Shown here: positions 1 to 7,507 of the stretch, piece after piece | Position numbering within the stretch: the stretch's first letter is position 1 | How the letters are laid out: every line of letters begins with the position of its first letter | Assembly: GCA_041844915.1 (NCBI GenBank) | Contig: JBGZBY010000040.1 | Span: 1-15,359, forward strand | Source of the DNA: W11650 sp041844915 | GTDB taxonomy: Bacteria; Bacillota; Clostridia; Lachnospirales; Vallitaleaceae | Direction of reading: 5' to 3' | DNA length: 15,359 bases | The notes under the pieces: generated by a model | Database searches by the model: none | What the model saw: the letters and a program-made list of their open reading frames with translations, nothing else | What the model was told of the DNA's origin: nothing | Program-made: the position numbers and the translations under genes

Positions 1-50
1 ACAAGATCTGATTTGAATTTGGCACTAAAATTTCTTCTTTGTCTGGACAT
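1..50 (-). CDS. IS3-family transposase OrfA, N-terminus (partial)
   Basis: A minus-strand ATG at 50 opens a frame reading MSRQRRNFSAKFKSDLV, which continues past the window edge. This is the typical basic N-terminus of IS3-family OrfA proteins, whose helix-turn-helix domain binds the element's terminal repeats. AAAGGA lies 9 nt before the ATG. Only 16-17 residues are visible, so the subgroup is uncertain. In this family OrfA is normally followed by OrfB, the DDE transposase, joined by a -1 frameshift; that part lies outside the window. Confidence 0.7.
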   Translation of the reverse strand, partial: MSRQRRNFSAKFKSDL

Positions 51-120
51 GTTAATGAATCCTTTCTCTCATAATGAGTATAGTATATCAGATTCATTAA
101 AAGTTGTCCGAAAAAGTGTC
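1..120 (-). mobile_element. IS3-family insertion sequence, left end (partial)
   Basis: The first roughly 120 bases are the 5' end of an insertion sequence that runs out of the window. On the minus strand there is a terminal segment of the type GACACTTTTTCGGACAACTT, a TATACT -10-like box, an AAAGGA ribosome site and the start of a transposase OrfA. The methylase reading frame from the right stops almost at once on entering this sequence, which marks the insertion point at about 118-150. The exact terminal base and the target duplication cannot be fixed because the far end is not present. Confidence 0.75.
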
Positions 121-2504
121 TTAATTTATGAAACCATTATATCTGGCGATTGCCTGTCTTTGGTGTTCATGCAAAGTGATTTGCGGATTCATATCCGAAA
201 AGGTTAGAAAATCTCCATTATATTCTCTTAATACTAAGTTATTAAAATTCTCATTGTAAAATGTCTCATACTTTTTTCGTCTCGCTTCATCTTTCCATAT
301 CCAGTCCCTAAATTCATCTTTTAAAAGATTTTGTTTCTCTTTGACAAGGAGTGTTTCTTTGATGTTTAGCACTTTTATTTCTTTTCCATTTTCGTTTTTT
401 ATATCATATAGCTTTATTTGCCTTAAATTTAATGTCGATTCAATAATCTCATAGGCATTTTTTCTTTCTGTACCATAGGTCTGATACACCAAAACATTTC
501 CATAATTGGAATTTTTATTTCGTATATAAAAGTTGCTGGTATATGGATTATACTCTATGCCAATATTGTTTGCTCCGTATCGAAGATAATTCGGAGTTTT
601 TAAAGTTTCATACATAAAGCTCTCATAGTCTTCTTTGGTAACCCATGTTGTACCTAATCTTACTTCTATTTCAGAAGCTACTAGATCGGTCGGAATTACC
701 TTTCTAAGTGCTGCTTCGTTTTCTTTCAATACTTCTTGAAATTCTTGCGGAATGTCTTTTTTTAGAAGATCCTCCACATAGCTTAACTTTGCTCTTACAT
801 TCCCAGAAAGATATTCTTCTGCGGTTTCATACTCGGAAAGCTCCGGATTGTACATTACTTTTCCATTTAGCTTTCTTACAATGTCTTTTTCTTTCCATGC
901 TCCGCCTAACAGCTTTTTCATATATGGCAGATGAAGTTTTCCTTTTTCGTTTAGACAAAGAAGCAAGGCATCCTCTACATTATCTGTTTGAGTGATCCGA
1001 TTCGCTGCCTTTACAACTCTTTCTGTAAAGAGCTGGGAATATATTCTTTTTCCGTTTCCATCTTTTTGCTCCAGCGAAAATACAAATGCCGAGTATCTAT
1101 CGTTTTCAAACAATTGCTGATTCGCTGGTAATGATATTTCTCCAAACTTACTTACAAAGCTATCGTATTTCTCTTTTAAACTGCTTTGTAATTCCGTTAG
1201 TCTTTCATTGGTACAAGCTTCCCTTTGTTCTTTTAACATAAGCAGTATATGATTTCTCATATCAATCATGCTTTCTAAGACTTTGGTACGGCTTTCCCCC
1301 AACTTTTGTACTTCAAAACTTTCTCCGTTTCGGTAATAGATCTTTTTATCGAATACAGCATAAGTGAAGCATTCCATATCCACTTTATTTTCTATAATAT
1401 CCATTCCTCTTTTTGCTGTGGCTTCCTTTTCCTCCGCAAAAACAGGGATGCTTAAAAAAGCACTCTTCAGCATAGATTTTATATCTGCCGATTCCTCTAC
1501 AAAACAGTTTGTATACTTGCTGCTTTGGCCGAAAAATCTGTGGTCAAACTGCATCCTGCCTAACATATGCTCCGGATGATGTAAATAATATTCATTGACT
1601 GGCACTTTGTCTTCCGCATAACCTAACTCTAACCAGCTATTTTCCTTTTCGTTTTTATGACTTCTTTTTCGTAAAATAAGAATATCCGCTGACACATCGG
1701 TTCCGGCAATCTTTGAAAATACACTGCTTGGTAAGCGAATGGCTCCAAGGAGCTCCGCTCTATCGCTGATATATTTTCTCACGGCGCCACTTTCTTTATC
1801 CATTGTCCCTTTTCCGGTAATAAGGACAATAAGCCCATTGTCTTTTACCACATCCAGACTTTTGGCAAAGAAATACTCATGAATTAAAAATTTTTCTTTT
1901 GAATATCGCTTGTCATATAGGCTATAATTGCCAAAAGGGACGTTTCCTATCACTGCATCAAAGCGATTATCTTCCAGCTCTGTTTCCTCATATCCGCCAT
2001 TTATTACATCTACTTTAGGATAAAGTTTTCTTATAATTCTTGACGGAATACTGTCCAATTCAATAGCAGTATATTGCTTTTTCTCCGTATCCTTTAAAAA
2101 TCTTCCTGTACCGGCGGATGGCTCTAAAATATTTTTTACATCATAATTAGAAAGATACTTATAAATCTCATCAATGATAAAGTCCGGTGTGTAATGGGAA
2201 TTAGGCGTAGAGGCTCGTGCTTCGCCAAATTCTTCTTCTGACAAAAGCTCCTTTAACTCTGCTCTTTCTTTTGCCCAAGTGTCTTTTTCCCCGTCAAATA
2301 CCCCCGAAAGACCGCCCCAGCCTAAAAATCGCTTTAGTGTCTGCCTTTCTTCAAAAGTAGGTTCTCTGTCTTCGGTTTCTAATTGGTTTAAAAGTACAAT
2401 CGCTTCATAATTCCAGCGGAATTTTGTCTTTTCCCCTATACCCGCTTCCTGAAGAACATCATCTATCTTTTCTTCTACTTTTGGGAGATCATCCTTCCTT
2501 CTTA
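121..2504 (-). pseudogene. N6-adenine DNA methylase part of a giant ICE polyprotein, start-less and cut by an IS
   Basis: This is the middle part of the very large methylase-helicase proteins of conjugative elements. The frame is open from about 2535. It shows RFLGWGGLSGVFD, then ASTPNSHYTPDFIID, then methyltransferase motif I (LEPSAGTGRFL) and the catalytic NPPY-type motif as NVPFG. These features fit S-adenosylmethionine-dependent adenine methylation. The last residues, ITLHEHQRQAIAR, are the usual entry to the SNF2 helicase domain, whose Walker A motif should follow; instead an IS3-family element gives a stop at 121. The only in-frame start candidate upstream of the methylase motifs is TTG at 2244, which lies inside the conserved region with AAGGAG only 3 nt away. 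ATG and GTG are absent between 2535 and 2244. The part therefore has to be read from the upstream ORF (2502-4514) by a -1 shift at an A8 run. It is broken at its 3' end and probably at its 5' end. Confidence 0.8.
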
Positions 2505-2516
2505 TTTTTTTTCGGT
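2502..2516 (-). other. A8 slippery run joining the two polyprotein halves
   Basis: On the minus strand the end of the upstream ORF reads GAA AAA AAA TAA, with eight A at 2505-2512. This is a textbook X XXY YYZ heptamer (A AAA AAA) directly before the stop. A -1 slip, or one extra A in the transcript or the true sequence, continues straight into ATA AGA AGG and the methylase frame. AAGGG lies about 6 nt before the run and could act as an upstream stimulator. No clear stimulatory stem-loop is seen downstream. A homopolymer sequencing error or a real indel explains the pattern equally well. Confidence 0.55.
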
Positions 2517-4514
2517 ATCCCTTATTAATTCCTGATTAAGAACCGTCATTACTTCCGGTAATACCTTCATTTCCTTTAAAAAGTTATATAGAGAGCCGTA
2601 TCCATCGCCAAAGTCTTGCCTTTCTGTGATTTCAGCAATATTTCCATCCTCTAATTTCACGGTAAGAGAAAACTTTGTTTTGTCATACCATGTCCCCTCA
2701 TAACCCTCTGCTTCTCTTTCTTTTTGTTTCTCCGTATCGAGCCTTTCAAATAACGAATTGGCTACGGGAAAAGAAAATAAAGCCTGAGCAGGAATTGCTC
2801 CATTTTCACTAAATATCACTCGCACCCACGCTCGCTCTTTCGATCCATTTTTTAGTAGCGAACATTCTTCGGTGATCCACCGACTGTCGTTTTGACTATT
2901 TAGGATTGCTTCTTTTTCAAAATCCACTTTCCTTATTTCCAAGGTGTTTAAGGGAAAATCTCTTTCTTTAAGAAGTAAAATGTCATTCTCCCTGATTTCT
3001 GCAATCTCATATTTCTTTCCAAAAAGAAAAAGCTCATCCGAATTATTTTCATAATCCCAATAAGCCTTTTTTCTTTCCAATTGACTGAAAACATGTTGCT
3101 GCCGATAATTCGGATAGTTATCATACTCTTTTGCCGTAAAGTACCGATTTTCTTTTATTAATCCGGAAATTATCTGTTCAACTTCTTTCCAAGAATAGGT
3201 TTTCTTGTCCTTTTCTTTGTGAAATGATATTCCTTTTGCGTTATAATTAACACTCCACTGATCTCCTTGTTCTGTAAAATAAGAAGATCCACCAATGCCA
3301 TATTCTTTCTTTAGAAATTCGATCCTTTCTTTTTCAGCTGTGCTATTTAAAAAATATTCGTAGATTCGATATTTTCCAGCCGTAAACCCACTGCCGTGCA
3401 GAATAATAACTTTCTCTACATCTTTTAATGATAATGGTACAGAAACTCTTTCTCCACTACTTCCTTGGCGTAATTCCTCGCCATTTGTTTCTTCGCCACT
3501 GTGTCCATGTAATCCGCCGGATTGTACGGATTCGCTTCCAGATACGCTGTTTCTAGTATCCGCATCATCTCCCCCGCTTCTTTCTCGACTTCGTACATCC
3601 TCTTTCTCAACTGTCTTTTGAGTGCCAGCTCGATGTATCTCTCCTCGTGATTCTCCTGCATATAAACTTTCCACTTCCAGCCCATCTCGGTGATATTGTA
3701 ATGCTCCTCCTCGTACTGCCCGATATTCGGGTGAAACATCCCGTCGTCCCCCTCGATGTATTCCATCCCGTTCCCCTTGTCGATGAATGTCTTTCTCTCT
3801 TTCATGCTCTTTGATACTCCTTTCGATTCCTTGCAAAATGTTCCTTGATAGGTTACTTATATTATTCCCGATAAGGTTCCATATTCCTGCTTTCTCTTTA
3901 AGATATGGAAAGAACGATTTTACTTCTTCAACATTCATCCCTTTTAACTGATATCCAATCCTTTTGGCCAAAATGGTATCCACCGCATATGCGGTAACCA
4001 GAGTAGATGCCATTTCTAGTTTGACCGCATCCTCCCGATCTAAAACAAACTCCGTGATCTTTTCTTTCATATTCTCCGCAAGATGCAGCGTCTTAACCAT
4101 TGCTAAACTCTGTATTAATTCTTCCGTTGATTTTCTTTTGTCGTCATCTATTTCTTTTACCAGGTTTTTTCTGACAATATCTTCCCTTCCCTCAAACTCC
4201 CACAAATGAATGGATACATCTTTTGTGGCATAGGTTTGTGAAATATCAAAGACACATTTAGCATTTCCGGTATTCTTATCTAAAGCAAAAATGCTTTTTG
4301 TTCCTCGCCGTACTCTTCTAAAAAATCGTCCCCAGATTTCTAGGTCTGCAACCATCGTTGCTCTTGGCATTTGTTTCCATAAAAGTAGAGAATTGACAAA
4401 ATCGTATTTATAAAGCCTGCTTTTAAAATCTAAAAAATCTTCAAATTTTTCAAAATCATTCAACTCCTGTAAAGCTTCCTGACATAGCTTATGTAACCAC
4501 TCTGTTCTTGTCAT
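2502..4514 (-). CDS. ArdC-type ssDNA-binding/polyvalent domain protein (N-terminal half of giant polyprotein)
   Basis: This 670-residue ORF matches the N-terminal portion of clostridial ICE/plasmid methylase-helicase giants. Residues about 15-95 (FLDFKSRLYKYDFVNSLLLW, ADLEIWGRFFRRVRRGTKSI, KCVFDISQT) form the ArdC-like single-stranded-DNA-binding domain. A helical region reaches about residue 235. Residues about 235-365 are a low-complexity, charged Arg/Gly/Ser/Glu linker. Residues about 370-480 carry a polyvalent-protein-associated domain (YRIYEYFLNSTAEKERIEFL, KKEYGIGG, SWKEVEQIISGLI). A last domain ends in FGDGYGSLYNFLKEM. In relatives the same chain runs on into the methylase; here it stops at TAA beside an A8 run. 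The ATG lies 2 nt after the parB stop with GAGG 6 nt upstream, so it is probably translationally coupled. No catalytic residues are apparent in this half. Confidence 0.75.
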   Translation of the reverse strand: MTRTEWLHKLCQEALQELNDFEKFEDFLDFKSRLYKYDFVNSLLLWKQMPRATMVADLEIWGRFFRRVRRGTKSIFALDKNTGNAKCVFDISQTYATKDVSIHLWEFEGREDIVRKNLVKEIDDDKRKSTEELIQSLAMVKTLHLAENMKEKITEFVLDREDAVKLEMASTLVTAYAVDTILAKRIGYQLKGMNVEEVKSFFPYLKEKAGIWNLIGNNISNLSRNILQGIERSIKEHEREKDIHRQGERDGIHRGGRRDVSPEYRAVRGGALQYHRDGLEVESLYAGESRGEIHRAGTQKTVEKEDVRSRERSGGDDADTRNSVSGSESVQSGGLHGHSGEETNGEELRQGSSGERVSVPLSLKDVEKVIILHGSGFTAGKYRIYEYFLNSTAEKERIEFLKKEYGIGGSSYFTEQGDQWSVNYNAKGISFHKEKDKKTYSWKEVEQIISGLIKENRYFTAKEYDNYPNYRQQHVFSQLERKKAYWDYENNSDELFLFGKKYEIAEIRENDILLLKERDFPLNTLEIRKVDFEKEAILNSQNDSRWITEECSLLKNGSKERAWVRVIFSENGAIPAQALFSFPVANSLFERLDTEKQKEREAEGYEGTWYDKTKFSLTVKLEDGNIAEITERQDFGDGYGSLYNFLKEMKVLPEVMTVLNQELIRDTEKK
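3425..3805 (-). CDS. TnpV-like small protein in an overlapping frame
   Basis: This 126-residue ORF lies wholly inside the ArdC-type ORF, in another frame. Its sequence looks more like a protein than the repetitive linker encoded in the main frame. It has NIGQYEEEHYN, then YIELALKRQLRKRMYEVEKE, then the C-terminal KKQMARNYAKEVVEKEFLYH. That layout resembles the TnpV family (GxYGxxHxxxLxEH, then GxLxxYLxxIxxEA, then MxWxxxMNxIRxxAEEIVxxE). The codons in this frame favour G or C at the third base (ACA TTC ATC GAC AAG, TAC ATC GAG), unlike the AT-rich neighbours. The ATG has AGGAG 11 nt upstream, slightly far but usable. TnpV proteins accompany transposons and ICEs and have no proven role. Homology is judged by eye; chance overlap is possible. 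Confidence 0.5.
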   Translation of the reverse strand: MKERKTFIDKGNGMEYIEGDDGMFHPNIGQYEEEHYNITEMGWKWKVYMQENHEERYIELALKRQLRKRMYEVEKEAGEMMRILETAYLEANPYNPADYMDTVAKKQMARNYAKEVVEKEFLYHYH

Positions 4515-4516
4515 AA

Positions 4517-5536
4517 TTAGCCTCGCATTTCATTAAAATATATTTCCAGTGCTTTTTCTATGATTTCTATTACTTCCTCTGCTTTCTTTCCCTCAAAATA
4601 TTTTTGCGTAATTTCTTTGCTTAAAATAACTTTTGTTTCTTTCTTTCCTTTTTCCGCATCCCCTTTTTTTTCGGATATGATTTCTTCAATCTTTTCTGCT
4701 GTTAACTGCTGACTTTGTGCTTTTAATTCTTCTGCTTTTTTTATACTAAGGACTGCTCCATTTTTGATTTTTTGTGCCACCACCTCTTGATCTGTAATTG
4801 ACAAGTACGATAATGCAACAGCAGCATAAATGCCAATTTTTTCTCCATCCAACAGCTCCTTAAGAGCCGGAATACACTCATATACCCTTAAATATCGAGA
4901 AATGGTTCGACCCGATAGGTCATACTCTTTTCCAACTTTTTCTCTGGTTTTATCGGCTTTTTCGCTTGATTCGGCACATTCTGTCATTTTTAGTAGGTTT
5001 TCCACTTCCTTCAAAATCTCTTTTGCGGAATCTTTCTGTTTCATGGCTTCATGTCTATAATAAAGAACCGCCGCCTTTTCACTTTCTTTCATATCAAAAA
5101 AGCTACGCTGCATGAGATTACTCTCTACCACAATCAGCATAGCTTCTTCTTCTGTTATCCCTTTCACAACAAGGCACGGAATTTTTTCGATGCCGGCTTC
5201 TTTTCCGGCTTCTACTCGGTTATGACCGGCCAGAATTTCATAATATCCCTGTTCTTTTTCCCGAACAAGGATCGGAAATAAAATCCCGTGTTCCTTGATA
5301 CTATCCACAAGATCTTGTTTCCGCTTTCCGGTATGCAAAGCAAACGGATGGTTTTTAAAAGAAACCAGGTTATTGGGGCTAAGGTAGATGATTTGATTTT
5401 CATCGCTCTCCTTTTTTTGTGGCTGCTCTCCAAATAAATTGGCCACACCGCCAAAATTAAGCTTCTGCTCCGGCTGCTTTTGCTCATCTACTTTATTTCC
5501 TGCTACCGGCAGTCCGAATTTTTCTCCTACATTCAT
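4517..5536 (-). CDS. parB: ParB-family partition protein
   Basis: This 339-residue protein has a disordered N-terminus (about 1-50). A ParB/Sulfiredoxin-type domain follows: the LSPNNLVSFKNHPF start, the DLVDSIKEHGILFPILVRE box, the GHNRVEAGKEAG nucleotide-binding loop, and ESNLMQRSF as the ENxxR-type motif. In chromosomal ParB the loop is usually GERR, so GHNR marks the ICE/plasmid branch. A helix-turn-helix domain (YDLSGRTISRYLRVYECIPAL) and a Lys/Glu-rich C-terminus follow. It should bind a centromere-like site and work with the ParA encoded directly upstream to segregate or stabilise the element. GGAGG lies 8 nt before the ATG, and only 18 nt separate it from parA. No parS-like repeat is evident nearby. 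Confidence 0.9.
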   Translation of the reverse strand: MNVGEKFGLPVAGNKVDEQKQPEQKLNFGGVANLFGEQPQKKESDENQIIYLSPNNLVSFKNHPFALHTGKRKQDLVDSIKEHGILFPILVREKEQGYYEILAGHNRVEAGKEAGIEKIPCLVVKGITEEEAMLIVVESNLMQRSFFDMKESEKAAVLYYRHEAMKQKDSAKEILKEVENLLKMTECAESSEKADKTREKVGKEYDLSGRTISRYLRVYECIPALKELLDGEKIGIYAAVALSYLSITDQEVVAQKIKNGAVLSIKKAEELKAQSQQLTAEKIEEIISEKKGDAEKGKKETKVILSKEITQKYFEGKKAEEVIEIIEKALEIYFNEMRG

Positions 5537-5554
5537 CCTCTTATCCTCCCTATT

Positions 5555-6334
5555 TTATTTTGCACATTTTAAATATTCTTCTGTAAAGCTTTGATACGCC
5601 AATCCTACTTTATTGTTACGGTCTTTTTCCCTTACTGCCTTGGCTTCATAACTACTTTCATCCGCTTTCACGGACTTTGGAATCTTCGTTTCAAACACTT
5701 TTACATATTCTCCCATACCTACTTTAATTAATTCCAAGATTTCTTTGTTATTCTTCAGATGATCTTGATACATTGTAATTAAAATACCATCAATTGCAAG
5801 AACTTCATTTAAATTTTTCCTAACCCTTGCAATAGAATTCATCAGAAGTTCCAATCCCTTAGCACTTAAAAACTGCCCTGTCGCTGTGATAAGTACACTA
5901 TCACTGGCTGCAAGAGCATTGATAATAAGTAGCCCAAGGCTTGGCATACAATCAATAATAATGTAGTCATATTCGGCTTTCACATTGCTTAAAATGCGCT
6001 TTAACACATATTCTCGGCTCATTTGATTGATTAGAGTCATTTCTAAGCCAGATAACTCAATTCCTGCCGGTATATAATCAAGTTTTCCCTTTGTTAGAAT
6101 ATAGTCTTCTATCCTATATTCTTCTTCGTTGATTTCATGGACAAACAGCTCTGTAATTTGCTTTAAGTAATCCGTCTGATAATTCCCCATATACACGGTT
6201 AAGTTCGCCTGTGGATCTAAATCCACAAGCAAGACTTTCTTGTTCTTTTCTGCAAGTTCATACCCAAAATTGACGGCGGTAGTGGTTTTTCCTACACCAC
6301 CTTTTTGATTTAAAATGCTGATAATTTTTGCCAT
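5555..6334 (-). CDS. parA: ParA/Soj-family partition ATPase
   Basis: This is a 259-residue ParA ATPase. It begins MAKIISILNQKGGVGKTTTA, which contains the deviant Walker A (KGGVGKTT) with its signature lysine. It also has VLLVDLDPQANLT (Walker A' type) and DYIIIDCMPSLG (Walker B). The family drives DNA segregation by ATP-dependent binding to the nucleoid, stimulated by ParB; parB follows 18 nt downstream. I chose the ATG at 6334 because ParA proteins usually start just before the Walker A, and AGGAGG lies 8 nt upstream. An in-frame GTG at 6388 also has a good site (AAAGGAG, 8 nt) and would add 18 residues (VIYKNKNAIFSAGTGGRK), so a longer product cannot be excluded. The likely promoter lies upstream of the degraded DUF6075-like gene. 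Confidence 0.92.
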   Translation of the reverse strand: MAKIISILNQKGGVGKTTTAVNFGYELAEKNKKVLLVDLDPQANLTVYMGNYQTDYLKQITELFVHEINEEEYRIEDYILTKGKLDYIPAGIELSGLEMTLINQMSREYVLKRILSNVKAEYDYIIIDCMPSLGLLIINALAASDSVLITATGQFLSAKGLELLMNSIARVRKNLNEVLAIDGILITMYQDHLKNNKEILELIKVGMGEYVKVFETKIPKSVKADESSYEAKAVREKDRNNKVGLAYQSFTEEYLKCAK

Positions 6335-6409
6335 TTTTCTTCCTCCTGTTCCTGCTGAAAATATTGCATTTTTATTTTTATAAATCACTAATTTATCTCC
6401 TTTTATGTT

Positions 6410-6586
6410 CTAATTTCCTCTTACCAAAACCATTTCAGAGTAAATCTCATTCCAATGCTTTCTAGTATTATCAGAAATTCCAACCAAATAAATAAGAGGC
6501 TTTAAAAACTCGTCCGTTTTTAGTGCCTCTTATTTCTCTTTGTAAAATTTTTCATGTTTCTCATCTTTAAATACGATTTTCTCCAT
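6410..6586 (-). pseudogene. DUF6075-like small protein interrupted by an in-frame TAA
   Basis: An ATG at 6586 with GGGGAG 7 nt upstream opens MEKIVFKDEKHEKFYKEK. After a single TAA the same frame continues for 39 codons (EALKTDEFLKPLIYLVG, ISDNTRKHWNEIYS, and so on) to TAG at 6410. FKxEKHxxFY, followed by a hydrophobic helix ending GISxDTR and then IYS, is the pattern of DUF6075 proteins, common small proteins of unknown function on clostridial plasmids and ICEs. The total of 58 residues is shorter than full family members, which suggests C-terminal loss as well. The stop lies in an imperfect 19-bp stem (6491-6509 with 6516-6534). It could be a nonsense mutation, a sequencing error or, less likely, a read-through site. 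The gene lies directly upstream of parA. Confidence 0.55.
6490..6535. repeat. Imperfect inverted repeat (stem-loop) around the DUF6075 stop
   Basis: AATAAGAGGCTTTAAAAAC (6491-6509) and GTTTTTAGTGCCTCTTATT (6516-6534) are inverted copies differing at two positions, with a 6-base loop TCGTCC. One more A-T pair can form at 6490/6535. No T-run follows on either strand, so it is not a standard terminator. It overlaps the in-frame TAA of the small gene. Confidence 0.6.
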
Positions 6587-6599
6587 AACTAATCTCCCC

Positions 6600-6655
6600 A
6601 GAAAAGAACTTTATTGTATGCCGGCAGATATGCCAAAAAAGTTTTTTGTACCAAT
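6600..6655. repeat. Long perfect inverted repeat, left arm
   Basis: This 56-base arm is the exact reverse complement of 6837-6892. It contains the palindrome-rich core GCCGGCAGATATGCC and a run AAAAAAGTTTTTT. It ends 4 bases upstream of the GGGGAG ribosome site of the DUF6075-like gene. Read on the plus strand it encodes the same residues as the end of the helix-turn-helix gene (MPADMPKKFFVP), so it is an inverted duplicate of that gene's 3' end. Confidence 0.9.
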
Positions 6656-6799
6656 CTCAGATCAATTATTTTTAAATATAAAAAGAACAAAGAGTATGTC
6701 ATTGCTTCTCTGTTCCTCAATCATCATTTTTTATTTTCCGTTTCCACCCGCGACACTTTTTTAATTTTTTTCCTCTCTTTGGGCATAGGAAGGCTATTG

Positions 6800-7432
6800 T
6801 CAGGATATATTTATGAATCTCTGACACTCTTTTTCAATTGGTACAAAAAACTTTTTTGGCATATCTGCCGGCATACAATAAAGTTCTTTTCTTTTGATTC
6901 TATATGCACCTGCCTGATAACGTTCATATAGGTGTATATACATGACAAACATTGTATAACTTGATAAAATACTTTTGTGGCTCATCTCTCTAGCATGACA
7001 AGATTGATTATGTTTCATATTCGCTTCTGTGCGAATATCATCTTCTCTTACAATACGCCTATTTTCTTCTCTTTGTTTCTTAAGTTCTTTTTTTAATGCT
7101 TCCATTTCTTTATTATGAAATTTTTTCATGATATTGGTTACATGAACAGCAGTATAACCATATTTTTGGGCTATTTCCTTTAACCTGTATCCTTTTGCGT
7201 ATAAGCCAAGCCATTCTTTACTTAAAGAAAACCTTTCTTCAGAATTTTTATTTTCAGTCTTATTTTTTTTACCGGAAGCACTACAAAAAGAATAATACTT
7301 TTCAGGATTATTCTTCTTCAACCATTTTTGCACAGTTGTTCTATGAATTTGTAGCTCATTTGCAATTTCTGTTGCAGACATACTATCTTCATAGTACATC
7401 TTTTCAATTTTTAGAATTTCTTGGCTACTCAT
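6800..7432 (-). CDS. Helix-turn-helix DNA-binding protein of the mobile element
   Basis: This 210-residue protein has two helix-turn-helix units. The first is at about residues 15-45 (SATEIANELQIHRTTVQKWL), of the resolvase/transposase HTH type. The second is at about 80-105 (LKEIAQKYGYTAVHVTNIMK). A charged probable coiled coil follows (EALKKELKKQREENRRI), then a conserved-looking tail (CHAREMSHKS, MPADMPKKFFVP). I do not recognise a named family. The layout suits a regulator or replication-associated DNA-binding protein of the element. I chose ATG 7432 because AAGGAG lies 9 nt upstream; an ATG at 7471 overlaps the TATAAT box and has no ribosome site. The last residues fall in a perfect inverted repeat, so inversion would replace the C-terminus. 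Confidence 0.75.
   Translation of the reverse strand: MSSQEILKIEKMYYEDSMSATEIANELQIHRTTVQKWLKKNNPEKYYSFCSASGKKNKTENKNSEERFSLSKEWLGLYAKGYRLKEIAQKYGYTAVHVTNIMKKFHNKEMEALKKELKKQREENRRIVREDDIRTEANMKHNQSCHAREMSHKSILSSYTMFVMYIHLYERYQAGAYRIKRKELYCMPADMPKKFFVPIEKECQRFINIS
6837..6892. repeat. Long perfect inverted repeat, right arm
   Basis: This is the exact reverse complement of 6600-6655, with a 181-base spacer at 6656-6836. The arm lies inside the coding region of the helix-turn-helix protein and encodes part of its C-terminus. The arrangement fits an invertible segment, a miniature element with terminal repeats (293 bp overall), or an inverted duplication left by rearrangement. No target-site duplication is obvious outside the arms. 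Confidence 0.9.
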
Positions 7433-7469
7433 AGTGTAAATCTCCTTGATTTGCTCAATCATTTTTTGC

Positions 7470-7507
7470 ATTATAAAAGGATAGCTTATGGTTTAAACTA
7501 TCCTTTT
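7470..7507 (-). promoter_or_regulatory. Promoter -10 with overlapping inverted repeat, probable operator
   Basis: A perfect TATAAT (minus strand, 7475-7470) lies 38 nt before the chosen ATG of the helix-turn-helix gene. The -35 region (GTTTAA at 17 bp) is poor. Just upstream, AAAAGGATAG (7475-7484) and CTATCCTTTT (7498-7507) form a 10-bp perfect inverted repeat with an AT-rich centre. A repeat between the -35 and -10 boxes of a DNA-binding protein's own gene suggests autoregulation; this is inference. Confidence 0.5.

Noticed and set aside
6746..6804. Short minus-strand peptides in the inverted-repeat spacer (for example MPKERKKIKKVSRVETENKK)
   Set aside because: Under 25 codons and no ribosome site; possibly relics but not supportable as genes.
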